A DNA stretch of 22,643 nucleotides from Christensenella sp. UBA7102. Its GTDB lineage: Bacteria > Bacillota > Clostridia > Christensenellales > UBA1750. Shown piece after piece: positions 15,571-22,047 of the stretch. Location of the stretch: NCBI GenBank assembly GCA_002492415.1, contig DKYK01000010.1, positions 1 through 22,643 on the forward strand, read 5' to 3'. A program made the translations under genes and the position numbers. The first letter of the stretch is position 1. Each line of letters starts with the position of its first letter. The notes below the pieces were generated by a model that saw only the letters and a list, made by a program, of their open reading frames with translations, was not told the origin of the DNA and searched no databases.

Positions 15571-16193
15571 TCGGGCACGAACGCCGACCGGATGAACAGC
15601 CTGCGGTGCGCGGGGCACGGGCCGAAAGCGCGCAGCGCCTCATAGTGCGCTGCGGTACCATAGCCTTTATGCTGCGCAAAGCCGTACTGCGGATATTCCC
15701 CATCCAACTCCAGCATCATGCGGTCCCTGGTGACCTTGGCAATGATGGAAGCCGCCGCGATGCAGTAGCACTCCGCATCGCCGTGTACGATGCCCTCCTG
15801 CGGAATGGAAACATCCAAATCGCGCTCCGCATCCACCAGGATGCGATCGGGATGCGCCGCCTCAACAGCGCGCCGCATCGCAAGGCGCGCCGCGTTTTTG
15901 ATGTTGAGCGTCTCAATCTCCTCTACCGACGCCACGCCCACACCCACGGCCTGCGCCACGCGGTAGATCTCATCATACAGCGCCTCGCGCTTTTTTTCCG
16001 AAACCTTCTTGCTGTCGTTGACGTCCATCAGCAGCGGTTCGGGCGGCATCGCGACGCAGGCGGCCACCACGGGCCCTGCCAGCGGGCCGCGCCCCGCTTC
16101 GTCCACGCCGGCCAGTCGGATGCCCAGCTGCCAGCATTCCTTCTCGCGGCGCGTCATGCGCTCGATGCGGGTCTCCTTAGTCTCCCTGGGCAT
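15567..16193 (-). CDS. rnhB: Ribonuclease HII
   Basis: RNase HII cuts the RNA strand of RNA-DNA hybrids and starts removal of misincorporated ribonucleotides. The 208-residue protein has GVDEAGRGPLAGPV with catalytic Asp31 and Glu32, NDSKKVSEKKRE (59-70), ILVDA (Asp121) and SIIAKVTRDR (Asp157), the four conserved acidic residues of type 2 RNases H. YPQYGFAQHKGYGT is also typical. An N-terminal stretch of about 25 residues precedes the core. A strong GGAGGAGGAG site lies just before the ATG at 16193, within the last codons of rbgA; the two genes overlap by 17 bases. The rbgA-rnhB order is classic for Firmicutes. Confidence 0.98.
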   Translation of the reverse strand: MPRETKETRIERMTRREKECWQLGIRLAGVDEAGRGPLAGPVVAACVAMPPEPLLMDVNDSKKVSEKKREALYDEIYRVAQAVGVGVASVEEIETLNIKNAARLAMRRAVEAAHPDRILVDAERDLDVSIPQEGIVHGDAECYCIAAASIIAKVTRDRMMLELDGEYPQYGFAQHKGYGTAAHYEALRAFGPCPAHRRLFIRSAFVPE

Positions 16194-17052
16194 GGTTCTC
16201 CTCCTCCCGGGGCGGCGTCTCCATCGTGATGCGCCCCATCTTGCCGCTGCGGAACTCGTCCAGGATCAGTGAGGCCGCGCGCTCGATGTCGGGCCGTGCG
16301 CCCGAGAGGATCCAGCCGCGCTTACGGCATGCCGTCTCCAGCATCTGTCCGCCCGTCATCTCGGCTTCGGGTGCAAACTTCAGCCGCGCCTCAATCGCGC
16401 CGGGCATCTCATCGCGCAGAAATTCCAACAGTCGCATGGCCAAGGCCTCGTTATCCATAATCTCGTTGCGGATCGAGCCGATGAATGCCAGGCGCTGCGC
16501 GGCCTGCTTGTCTTCAAACTTGGGCCAGAGCATACCGGGGGTGTCCAGGAACTCCAGATACGGCCCCACGATGATCCATTGCTTGCCGCGCGTGACGCCG
16601 GGCTTGTCCCCCGCCTTGGCCACCGCCGTGCCGCGCAGCCGATTGATAAACGTGGACTTGCCCACGTTGGGAATGCCCACGATCATTGCGCGCACGGTCT
16701 TGTTGACGCCCTTACTCTTGAGGCGTTCCACGGTGGGCCGGGTCACGCGCTCCACCAAGGCGACGGCCTCCTTGACGCCCTTGCCTGCGTTTGCGGAAAA
16801 GGAAATGGCGTCCATCCCCTGCTTTTTGTAGTAAGCAATCCACGCCTTGGTGCGCGCGGAATCAGCCAGGTCCGCCTTGTTGAGCACCACCACGCGGGGT
16901 TTTGCGCCAAATATCGCGTCAAAATCCGGATTGCGCGTGGCGGCTGGCGCGCGGGCGTCCACCATTTCAATGACGACGTCCACCAGTTTGACGCTTTCGG
17001 TCAGCATGCGCCGAGCCTTTGCCATGTGCCCCGGATACCACTGTATGTTCAA
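16177..17052 (-). CDS. rbgA: RbgA (YlqF), ribosome biogenesis GTPase
   Basis: RbgA is a circularly permuted GTPase needed for late assembly of the 50S subunit in B. subtilis. The permuted motif order is visible: G4 NKAD (58-61) comes before G1 GIPNVGKS (126-133), G2 PGVT (Thr154) and G3 DTPG (170-173). The N-terminal IQWYPGHMAKARR and the C-terminal ANTAR-like helical part (EAEMTGGQMLETACRKRGWI) match the family. I chose the TTG at 17052, giving MNIQWYPGHM as in B. subtilis, because GGAGG (17061-17065) is exactly 8 bases upstream. The TTG at 17067 would overlap that site. Its own promoter lies at 17086-17115. It is the first gene of a long leftward unit. Confidence 0.96.
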   Translation of the reverse strand: MNIQWYPGHMAKARRMLTESVKLVDVVIEMVDARAPAATRNPDFDAIFGAKPRVVVLNKADLADSARTKAWIAYYKKQGMDAISFSANAGKGVKEAVALVERVTRPTVERLKSKGVNKTVRAMIVGIPNVGKSTFINRLRGTAVAKAGDKPGVTRGKQWIIVGPYLEFLDTPGMLWPKFEDKQAAQRLAFIGSIRNEIMDNEALAMRLLEFLRDEMPGAIEARLKFAPEAEMTGGQMLETACRKRGWILSGARPDIERAASLILDEFRSGKMGRITMETPPREEENHAQGD

Positions 17053-17085
17053 GTTTTCATCCTCCAAGTATTTCTGTTCTACTCT

Positions 17086-17115
17086 AATATAACACTACTC
17101 TTCCCACTTTAGCAA
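17086..17115 (-). promoter_or_regulatory. Sigma-A-type promoter of the rbgA unit
   Basis: On the minus strand a -35 TTGCTA (17110-17115) and a -10 TATATT (17086-17091) are 18 bases apart, and the -10 is preceded by TG with one intervening base (extended -10). It lies about 35 bases before the rbgA TTG and follows the rplS terminator, so it probably drives the long unit rbgA to trmFO. Confidence 0.7.
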
Positions 17116-17181
17116 GGTATGTGCAAAAAAACCTGTTTTTGCCGCCGCGCCGGGAGGCCCTGGCCCGGATCTGCGTAAACT

Positions 17182-17215
17182 AAAGGCCGCATCCCGGCTT
17201 TGGAATGCGGCCTTT
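17182..17215 (-). terminator. Intrinsic terminator after rplS
   Basis: A 14-bp inverted repeat with one G-T wobble (arms 17182-17195 and 17202-17215, 6-base loop) stands 14 bases after the rplS stop. The minus-strand transcript continues TTTAGTTTA. The A-rich left shoulder makes it look bidirectional, but no rightward gene needs it. Confidence 0.8.
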
Positions 17216-17229
17216 TCGTTTTCCCCGAA

Positions 17230-17577
17230 TCAGTTGTTGCTGTCCTTGACCTTGGCGGCCTTGCCCACGCGATCACGCAGGTAGTACAGCTTGGCGCGGC
17301 GTACCTTACCGCGACGGACAACGGTGATGCTGTCCACGCGCGGGCTGTGGATGGGGAACGTGCGCTCCACACCTACGCCGTAAGACACGCGGCGGACGGT
17401 AAAGGTTTCGCGGCAGGAGCCGTTGCGGCGGGCGATGACAGTGCCCTCAAAGGCCTGCAAACGCTCGCGGTTGCCCTCGACAACCTTGACCTGTACGCGA
17501 ACCGTGTCTCCGATGGAGAACTTGGGGATGTCGGTACGGAGCTGCTCCATTTCGATGGCGCGAATGATCTCGTTCAT
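17230..17577 (-). CDS. rplS: Ribosomal protein bL19
   Basis: bL19 sits at the interface of the 50S and 30S subunits. The 115-residue protein has the expected length and motifs: MNEIIRAIEMEQLRTDIPKFSIGDTVRV, EGNRERLQAFEGTVIARR, ETFTVRRVSYGVGVERTFPIHSP and the C-terminal KVRRAKLYYLRDRVGKAAKV. GGAAGGAG lies about 8 bases before the ATG. It is set apart from trmD by its own strong promoter and a leader of about 100 bases, and from rbgA by a terminator, so it is probably expressed both alone and from read-through of the rpsP unit. Confidence 0.98.
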   Translation of the reverse strand: MNEIIRAIEMEQLRTDIPKFSIGDTVRVQVKVVEGNRERLQAFEGTVIARRNGSCRETFTVRRVSYGVGVERTFPIHSPRVDSITVVRRGKVRRAKLYYLRDRVGKAAKVKDSNN

Positions 17578-17681
17578 AGGTAAATCTCCTTCCCTGTGTA
17601 GACGTTCATGCTCTTGCCGGTCGCGGGCTTCCCCCGTGTCGGTCGAAACAGCAGCGGACCGTCCCTTAAGAATAGCCAGCG
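17578..17681 (-). promoter_or_regulatory. rplS 5' leader, candidate L19 autoregulatory element
   Basis: If transcription starts about 7 bases after the -10, the rplS mRNA has a GC-rich leader of about 100 bases. It can form at least two short stems on the minus strand (CGGTC with GACCG, and CGGG with CCCG). Firmicutes are known to carry L19 leaders at this position, where the protein is thought to bind its own mRNA. I recognise the position and size, not a confirmed consensus. Confidence 0.4.
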
Positions 17682-17687
17682 TTGGAT

Positions 17688-17716
17688 ATTATAACATCGT
17701 TTGGCGGGAAAATCAA
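17688..17716 (-). promoter_or_regulatory. Strong sigma-A promoter of rplS
   Basis: On the minus strand TTGATT (17711-17716) and TATAAT (17688-17693) are separated by exactly 17 bases, with TGT directly before the -10. The -35 starts 7 bases after the trmD stop, so rplS is transcribed independently of the upstream unit. Confidence 0.85.
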
Positions 17717-17722
17717 CAGAAT

Positions 17723-18511
17723 TCACGGTTCACTGGGTAAATTTTCTGTATTCTGCGGCGCTTTTTTCGCGTGACGGCGATGTTTGACGGGCGGAGCCTC
17801 CCAGCCCAGATACACGCGGTCGGCCTGCGTAAGCTCTGCCTTCTTCAGCAGCTCCGGTCGGCACGCTCCCGTCACATCCAGGCTGCGCTCGCGTCGCCAT
17901 TTTTTGATGTTGGCGTCATGGCCGCTGAGCAGCACGTCAGGTACCGCCAGCCCCTCGTAGACGGCAGGCCGCGTGTACTGCGGGTATTCCAGCAGCCCGT
18001 CGGAAAAGCTTTCCTCCTGCGCGGACTCTTCGCTGCCCAGCACGCCGGGAATATGGCGCGACAGGCAGTCGATGACCACCATGGCCGCAAGCTCGCCGCC
18101 CGTGAGCACGTAGTCCCCGATGGAGATCTCCTCGTCCACCCAGATATCAATGGCGCGCTGGTCCACGCCCTCGTAGTGTCCGCACAGGAACAGCAGGTTC
18201 TCCTCCTGCGCCAGTTCTCTGGCGCGCTGCTGCGTCAGCGTCTTTCCGCGGGGCGAGAGCAGAATGCGCCGCGCAGGGAAGCCCTCCGTGGCGGCCTTCA
18301 TACAGTCGAAGATAGGCTGCGGGGTCATCACCATGCCCGCACCGCCGCCGTAAGGATAGTCGTCGCAGCGGCCATGCTTGTTGGTGGTGTAGTCGCGGAT
18401 GTTGATGGGCTCGATGGTCAGGATGCCGTTTTCGATGGCCCGCCCGGTGATGCTGGCCCCCAGCACAGGCAGGAACATCTCCGGGAACAGCGTCAGGATC
18501 TTAATCTTCAT
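17723..18511 (-). CDS. trmD: TrmD, tRNA (guanine-N1)-methyltransferase
   Basis: TrmD methylates G37 next to the anticodon, using S-adenosylmethionine, and prevents frameshifting. The 262-residue protein has the SPOUT-class trefoil knot: LLSPRG (84-89), GHYEGVDQR (111-119) and EEISIGDYVLTGGE (127-140). The likely catalytic Asp171 lies in EESFSDGLLEYPQYTRP. A basic C-terminal tail of about 20 residues (HRRHAKKAPQNTENLPSEP) extends beyond the usual family end. I chose the ATG at 18511 (MKIKILTLFPEMF); it overlaps the last codons of rimM by 11 bases and has no good ribosome binding site of its own, so it is probably translationally coupled. Confidence 0.98.
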   Translation of the reverse strand: MKIKILTLFPEMFLPVLGASITGRAIENGILTIEPINIRDYTTNKHGRCDDYPYGGGAGMVMTPQPIFDCMKAATEGFPARRILLSPRGKTLTQQRARELAQEENLLFLCGHYEGVDQRAIDIWVDEEISIGDYVLTGGELAAMVVIDCLSRHIPGVLGSEESAQEESFSDGLLEYPQYTRPAVYEGLAVPDVLLSGHDANIKKWRRERSLDVTGACRPELLKKAELTQADRVYLGWEAPPVKHRRHAKKAPQNTENLPSEP

Positions 18512-19022
18512 CGTCGTACACCGCAATCTGGGCGAGCACCGCGCTGTCCAGCACCATTTTTCCGCCCTCGACGTCCACGCTCATCAGCACGCGTTTGAGC
18601 GCAGGGAAACGGAAGGTCCGCACGCCCTCCACCTCGTAGACGTCATTGCCGCCCGCCTGCAGCACGTCCGCAAGCTGCCCCAGCGCAGCGCCGGTTTCGT
18701 CCTCCACCGCCATACCGATCAGGTCGGAGATGTAATAGCGACCCTCGGGCAACGGCGCGGCGTGAGCGCGGTCGACGTAGAGCGCCCGATTGCGCAGACG
18801 CTCGGCGGCGTCACGGTCGGGCACGCCCTCCAGGGCGACGTAGGCAAAGCCTTCCCGCACGCGCGCGGAGAGTACCTTGGCGCTGCGCTCTCCCTTTTCA
18901 TCCAGGTAGACGGTCTCCAGATCACAAAAGCGCGCAGGGTCATCGGTCAGCGGCAGCACCTTGACCTCGCCGCGCACGCCCTGGGGCTTGACGATCTGCC
19001 CGATCACCAGATACTTTTTCAT
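18501..19022 (-). CDS. rimM: RimM, 16S rRNA processing / 30S maturation factor
   Basis: RimM helps assemble the head of the 30S subunit by binding uS19. The 173-residue protein starts with the RimM N-terminal barrel (YLVIGQIVKPQGVRGEVKV at 4-22) and ends with a PRC-barrel domain (about 93-170; YYISDLIGMAVEDETGAALGQLADVL, then FPALKRVLMSVDVEGGKMVL). GGAGGAG is 6-8 bases before the ATG. A terminator-like hairpin lies just upstream, with no room for a separate promoter, so expression depends on read-through from khpA. Confidence 0.97.
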   Translation of the reverse strand: MKKYLVIGQIVKPQGVRGEVKVLPLTDDPARFCDLETVYLDEKGERSAKVLSARVREGFAYVALEGVPDRDAAERLRNRALYVDRAHAAPLPEGRYYISDLIGMAVEDETGAALGQLADVLQAGGNDVYEVEGVRTFRFPALKRVLMSVDVEGGKMVLDSAVLAQIAVYDDED

Positions 19023-19045
19023 GCTCTTCTCCTCCCACAGCGACG

Positions 19046-19083
19046 AAAAAGGAGCCTTCCGTGTTTCAGGACGCTCCTTTTTT
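19046..19083 (-). terminator. Terminator-like hairpin between khpA and rimM
   Basis: A perfect 10-bp inverted repeat (19046-19055 with 19073-19082) ends in five T residues on the minus strand. It lies between co-directional operon genes, and only 23 bases separate it from the rimM start. It should lower transcription of rimM and trmD relative to rpsP and khpA, either constitutively or as an attenuator. Confidence 0.65.
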
Positions 19084-19106
19084 CCGGCATTGAGACATGG
19101 AGACCC

Positions 19107-19334
19107 TTACACGATCTCCACCATGACGTTCTCGCCCGTTTTGAGGCTCGCGGCCTTGACCACGGAGCGTATCGCCTTGGCGATGCGGCCCTGCTTGCCG
19201 ATGACCTTGCCCATATCCTCAGGGGCGACGTGCAGCTCCAGGATGAGCGCCTGCTCTCCCTGTACCTCCACGACCTCTACCTGCTCAGGGTGATCCACCA
19301 GGCTGCAGGCGATGTACTTGACCAATTCTGTCAT
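19107..19334 (-). CDS. khpA: KhpA, KH-domain RNA-binding protein
   Basis: This 75-residue protein is a single KH domain. The nucleic-acid-binding loop GKVIGKQGRIAKAIR (42-56) contains the GxxG element Gly46-Lys-Gln-Gly49. In other Firmicutes KhpA pairs with KhpB/EloR, binds many RNAs and affects cell elongation. AAGGAGG lies about 7 bases before the ATG. The position between rpsP and rimM is the standard one for this gene (ylqC in B. subtilis). The 3' side ends in a terminator-like hairpin. Confidence 0.95.
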   Translation of the reverse strand: MTELVKYIACSLVDHPEQVEVVEVQGEQALILELHVAPEDMGKVIGKQGRIAKAIRSVVKAASLKTGENVMVEIV

Positions 19335-19370
19335 GGGTTGACCTCCTTATGAAGTCCTCCGGGCAGCGAT

Positions 19371-19616
19371 TTAGTCGATCGCGCCGCCCTTGCGAAGAAC
19401 CGTCTTGACGGTCTGGGTGGGCTGAGCGCCGACGCCGACCCAATACTTGGCGCGCTCGACATCCAGCGTGATGCAGTCGTCGCCCTTGACGGGGTTGTAG
19501 GTACCGATTTCCTCGATGAAGCGACCGTCGCGGGGGGTGCGGCTGTCCGCGACCACGATGCGATAGAAGGGTTCGCCCTTCATGCCCATTCTCTTGAGAC
19601 GAATCTTAACTGCCAT
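19371..19616 (-). CDS. rpsP: Ribosomal protein bS16
   Basis: bS16 is a 30S assembly protein. The 81-residue sequence opens MAVKIRLKRMGMKGEPFYRIVVADSR and continues RDGRFIEEIGTYNP, both diagnostic. The tail DVERAKYWVGVGAQPTQTVKTVLRKGG is also standard. The ATG at 19616 has GGAGG about 8 bases upstream. An in-frame extension to 19679 would run through the promoter and has no family match. It is the first gene of the rpsP-khpA-rimM-trmD unit. Confidence 0.98.
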   Translation of the reverse strand: MAVKIRLKRMGMKGEPFYRIVVADSRTPRDGRFIEEIGTYNPVKGDDCITLDVERAKYWVGVGAQPTQTVKTVLRKGGAID

Positions 19617-19650
19617 TGTAGTGTACCTCCACGTTTTTGAAAATAGTAAA

Positions 19651-19679
19651 ATTATATCATTCCAATTCCTTGGAATCAA
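19651..19679 (-). promoter_or_regulatory. Sigma-A promoter of rpsP with a dyad in the spacer
   Basis: On the minus strand TTGATT (19674-19679) and TATAAT (19651-19656) are 17 bases apart, with TGA before the -10. The spacer is almost filled by an inverted repeat, ATTCCAAGGAATTGGAAT (19659-19676; 7-bp arms, 4-base centre). The -35 begins 3 bases after the ffh stop. Confidence 0.85.
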
Positions 19680-19681
19680 TA

Positions 19682-21019
19682 TCAGAACTTAAACGGCATC
19701 TTCATGCCCCTGCGGCCCTTTTTACCCATCTGGCCGAACTGCTTGACCATGGCCTGGGTCTGCTCAAACTGTTTGAGCAGCTGGTTGATCTGCTGCACCG
19801 TGGTGCCCGAGCCCGCCGCAATGCGCCGTTTACGCGATGCGTTGAGGATGCGCGGATCGCGCCGCTCCTTAGGCGTCATCGAGAGGATGATGGCCTCGGT
19901 GCGGGCCATGTTCCTGTTCATTTCGTCCTCGTCCACCTCGGCGGCAATCTTGCTGCCGCCCGGGAGCATGGAGAGCATGTCGTTCATACCGCCCATTTTG
20001 CGCATCTGCGCGAACTGATCAAGGAAATCTTCCAGCGTAAACTGGTTTTTGCGCAGCTTCTGTTCGAGATCAGCGGCCTTTTTTTCATCCACCAGCGCGC
20101 TGGCCTTATCAATGAGGGTGAGCACATCGCCCATTCCCAGGATGCGCGAGGCCATGCGATCGGGGTGAAAAGGCTCGATCTGGTCGAGCTTTTCGCCGAT
20201 GGAGCTGAACTTAATGGGCTTGCCCGTCACCGCGCGGATGGAAAGCGCCGCGCCGCCGCGGGTATCGCCGTCCAGCTTGGTCAGTACAACGCCGGTGATG
20301 CCCAGTCGCTCGTCAAAGGTCTTGGCGACGTTAACGGCCTCCTGGCCGGTCATCGCGTCCACCACCAGCAAAATCTCCTGCGGGGCGACCTCCCGCTTGA
20401 TATTTTCCAGCTCCTGCATCAGGTTGTCGTCGATCTGCAGGCGGCCGGCGGTATCCACGATCATCACGTCGCGCAAGGATCGGATGGCCTCGCGCTTGGC
20501 AGCGCGCACAATGCCCACGGGATCGTCCTGCCCCATCTCAAAGACGGGCGCCTCCACCTGTGAACCCACCACCTGCAGCTGCTTGATGGCGGCGGGGCGA
20601 TAGACGTCCGCGGCGACGAGCATGGGCTTTTTCCCCTGCTTTGTGAGCATACCGGCCAGCTTTCCCGCCAGCGTGGTCTTGCCCGCGCCCTGAAGACCGA
20701 TGAGCATGATGACGGTGGGCGGGTTGCCGGTGAATTCTAGACGCGCGTTGGTTCCGCCCATCAGCGCGGTCATTTCCTCGCGCACAATCTTGATGACGGT
20801 CTGCCCGGCGTTGAGGGTTCCAAAGATCTGCTCGCCCACCGCGCGATCGGACACGCGCTTGACAAAATCCTTTACGACAAGATAGTTGACGTCGGCCTCC
20901 AGCAGGGCCATGCGCACCTCTCGCATCGCGTCTTTGACGTCCTTTTCCGTCAGCTTGCCACGGCTGTTGAGTTTCTTAAAGGCTGCCTGCAGTTTATCTG
21001 CCAGATTTTCAAACGCCAT
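19682..21019 (-). CDS. ffh: Ffh, signal recognition particle GTPase (SRP54)
   Basis: Ffh binds SRP RNA and signal sequences of nascent membrane proteins and docks with FtsY. The 445-residue protein shows the N domain (MAFENLADKLQAAFKKL), the G domain with GLQGAGKT (108-115), VDTAGRLQID (188-197) and TKLDGDTRGG (247-256), and a methionine-rich M domain from about 300 with KMGGMNDMLSMLPGG. The RNA-binding helix SGTTVQQINQLLKQF is at 404-418. I chose the ATG at 21019 because AAGGAGGG lies about 6 bases upstream. The start overlaps the end of ylxM by 11 bases. The ftsY gene encoding its receptor lies nearby, at the right edge of the window. Confidence 0.98.
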   Translation of the reverse strand: MAFENLADKLQAAFKKLNSRGKLTEKDVKDAMREVRMALLEADVNYLVVKDFVKRVSDRAVGEQIFGTLNAGQTVIKIVREEMTALMGGTNARLEFTGNPPTVIMLIGLQGAGKTTLAGKLAGMLTKQGKKPMLVAADVYRPAAIKQLQVVGSQVEAPVFEMGQDDPVGIVRAAKREAIRSLRDVMIVDTAGRLQIDDNLMQELENIKREVAPQEILLVVDAMTGQEAVNVAKTFDERLGITGVVLTKLDGDTRGGAALSIRAVTGKPIKFSSIGEKLDQIEPFHPDRMASRILGMGDVLTLIDKASALVDEKKAADLEQKLRKNQFTLEDFLDQFAQMRKMGGMNDMLSMLPGGSKIAAEVDEDEMNRNMARTEAIILSMTPKERRDPRILNASRKRRIAAGSGTTVQQINQLLKQFEQTQAMVKQFGQMGKKGRRGMKMPFKF

Positions 21020-21350
21020 AAACGCCCTCCTTCTGCATGTCGGCCAATATGCGCCGGGCAAGGGCGGTATCGCCCGCGTCCAGCGCGTCCATCGCGCGCT
21101 TTGCGTCGCTGCGCAGCGCGCGGTAGCGCCGAACCGCGCCCAGCTTGCGCTCGGTATCGTCCAGCGTGTTCTCCGCCTTGCGCAGCGCGTCGTGCACCGC
21201 CTGACGGGAGACGCCGCAGCCTTCGGCGATTTCAGAGAGCGAAAGGTCCTCCTCCACGCGCAGGCGCAGCATGTCGCGCTGACGGTCGGTCAGCAGCGCG
21301 CCGTAGAAGTCCAGCAGCAGCGCCAGCTGCGCAGTGCGGGTCAGCTCCAT
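21009..21350 (-). CDS. ylxM: YlxM, SRP-associated helix-turn-helix protein
   Basis: YlxM is a small acidic helical protein encoded with ffh in Firmicutes; in streptococci it modulates SRP activity. The 113-residue protein begins MELTRTAQLALLLDFYGALLTDRQRDML, the family hallmark, and has a sigma-factor-like helix-turn-helix (LSLSEIAEGCGVSRQAVHDALRKAE, about 37-61). I chose the ATG at 21350 because GGGAGG is about 8 bases upstream. The longer reading to 21386 adds residues that do not match the family. Transcription probably starts at the consensus promoter at 21407-21435. Confidence 0.94.
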   Translation of the reverse strand: MELTRTAQLALLLDFYGALLTDRQRDMLRLRVEEDLSLSEIAEGCGVSRQAVHDALRKAENTLDDTERKLGAVRRYRALRSDAKRAMDALDAGDTALARRILADMQKEGVYGV

Positions 21351-21379
21351 GCGCACACCTCCCGAAAATCCACGCCTGG

Positions 21380-21448
21380 AAAGCAAAACAGCTTGACACC
21401 TTGGGCATTATAGCGCAAGCCGCCCGTGATGTCAAGCTCTTTTGCTTT
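21380..21448. repeat. 19-bp inverted repeat enclosing the ylxM-ffh promoter
   Basis: The arms AAAGCAAAACAGCTTGACA (21380-21398) and its near-exact reverse complement (21430-21448) match at 18 of 19 positions and are separated by 31 bases. One arm supplies the -35 hexamer of the leftward promoter. The other lies just after the expected start of transcription. Read-through RNA from the GNAT genes would form a long hairpin here, with an inner GGGC/GCCC stem. Confidence 0.85.
21407..21435 (-). promoter_or_regulatory. Consensus sigma-A promoter of ylxM-ffh
   Basis: On the minus strand a perfect TTGACA (21430-21435) and a perfect TATAAT (21407-21412) are separated by exactly 17 bases. It is the best promoter in the window and lies about 57 bases before the ylxM start. 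Confidence 0.92.
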
Positions 21449-21459
21449 ACGCTTTGGAA

Positions 21460-22047
21460 TTAACGCATCTTTAACCGCATCCAGATCTTCGCGCCAAACC
21501 CCTTCTGCTTCGCATGCTTCTCCGGCACGCGCTTAAACTGCGCAAACCCGAGCTTTTGATAGCACCGAATGGCGTTTTCATTGACGTCGGTAACGTCCAG
21601 CACAAAATCCCGATACCCCGACATCTCCATACTTTCCCGGAGCAAGGCCGTCGCAACGCCCTGCTTCCGGAACTTTTTCCGCACCGCGACAAATTCAATG
21701 TACCCAGTGGTAACAGGAATATCCACTTTTCCTTCAAACTCTTCCTTCAGAACCAGCCTGCCGATGGTTCCCTTCACAAACCCGAGATGCTTGCGCAGCG
21801 CCTTTTCATCCGCCCTTGCAGCCCTTCCGCTGCAATCGGATATCGCCATCACCCCGGCGATGTCTCCTTCGATCTCGGCCACATAGAACCGCTCAAGGTT
21901 TAGCCCGCTCGCGATCGCGTCGGCTACGGTGCGATTCTCCCTGCACAGAACCGAAAAATCCTTCTCAAACCCCTCCGCGATGCATAGCGCAACCGCACCG
22001 CGGTCGGCCTCGGCCGCCGGCCTGACCTGTATCTTTTTCGTTTCCAT
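21460..22047 (-). CDS. GNAT-family N-acetyltransferase
   Basis: This 195-residue cytoplasmic protein is a GCN5-related acetyltransferase, which would transfer an acetyl group from acetyl-CoA to an amine. Motif A is EFVAVRKKFRKQGVATALL (about 118-136, with the R/QxxGxA pyrophosphate-binding loop). Motif B is NENAIRCYQKLGF (157-169). A basic, lysine-rich C-terminal tail follows. The substrate cannot be predicted. The ATG at 22047 shares one base with the stop of the preceding GNAT gene (TGATG), so translation is probably coupled. A GTG one codon earlier is an alternative. No Shine-Dalgarno site is evident. Confidence 0.88.
   Translation of the reverse strand: METKKIQVRPAAEADRGAVALCIAEGFEKDFSVLCRENRTVADAIASGLNLERFYVAEIEGDIAGVMAISDCSGRAARADEKALRKHLGFVKGTIGRLVLKEEFEGKVDIPVTTGYIEFVAVRKKFRKQGVATALLRESMEMSGYRDFVLDVTDVNENAIRCYQKLGFAQFKRVPEKHAKQKGFGAKIWMRLKMR

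Noticed and set aside
21393..21421. Rightward promoter using the TTGACA in the left arm of the inverted repeat
   Set aside because: No -10-like hexamer occurs at 16-18 bases; the TATA sequence present is only 10 bases away.
21380..21448. Invertible (phase-variable) promoter
   Set aside because: The repeats are of suitable length, but the 31-base centre is far shorter than known invertible segments. No recombinase gene is nearby, and the only target on the other side is an antisense reading of the GNAT gene.
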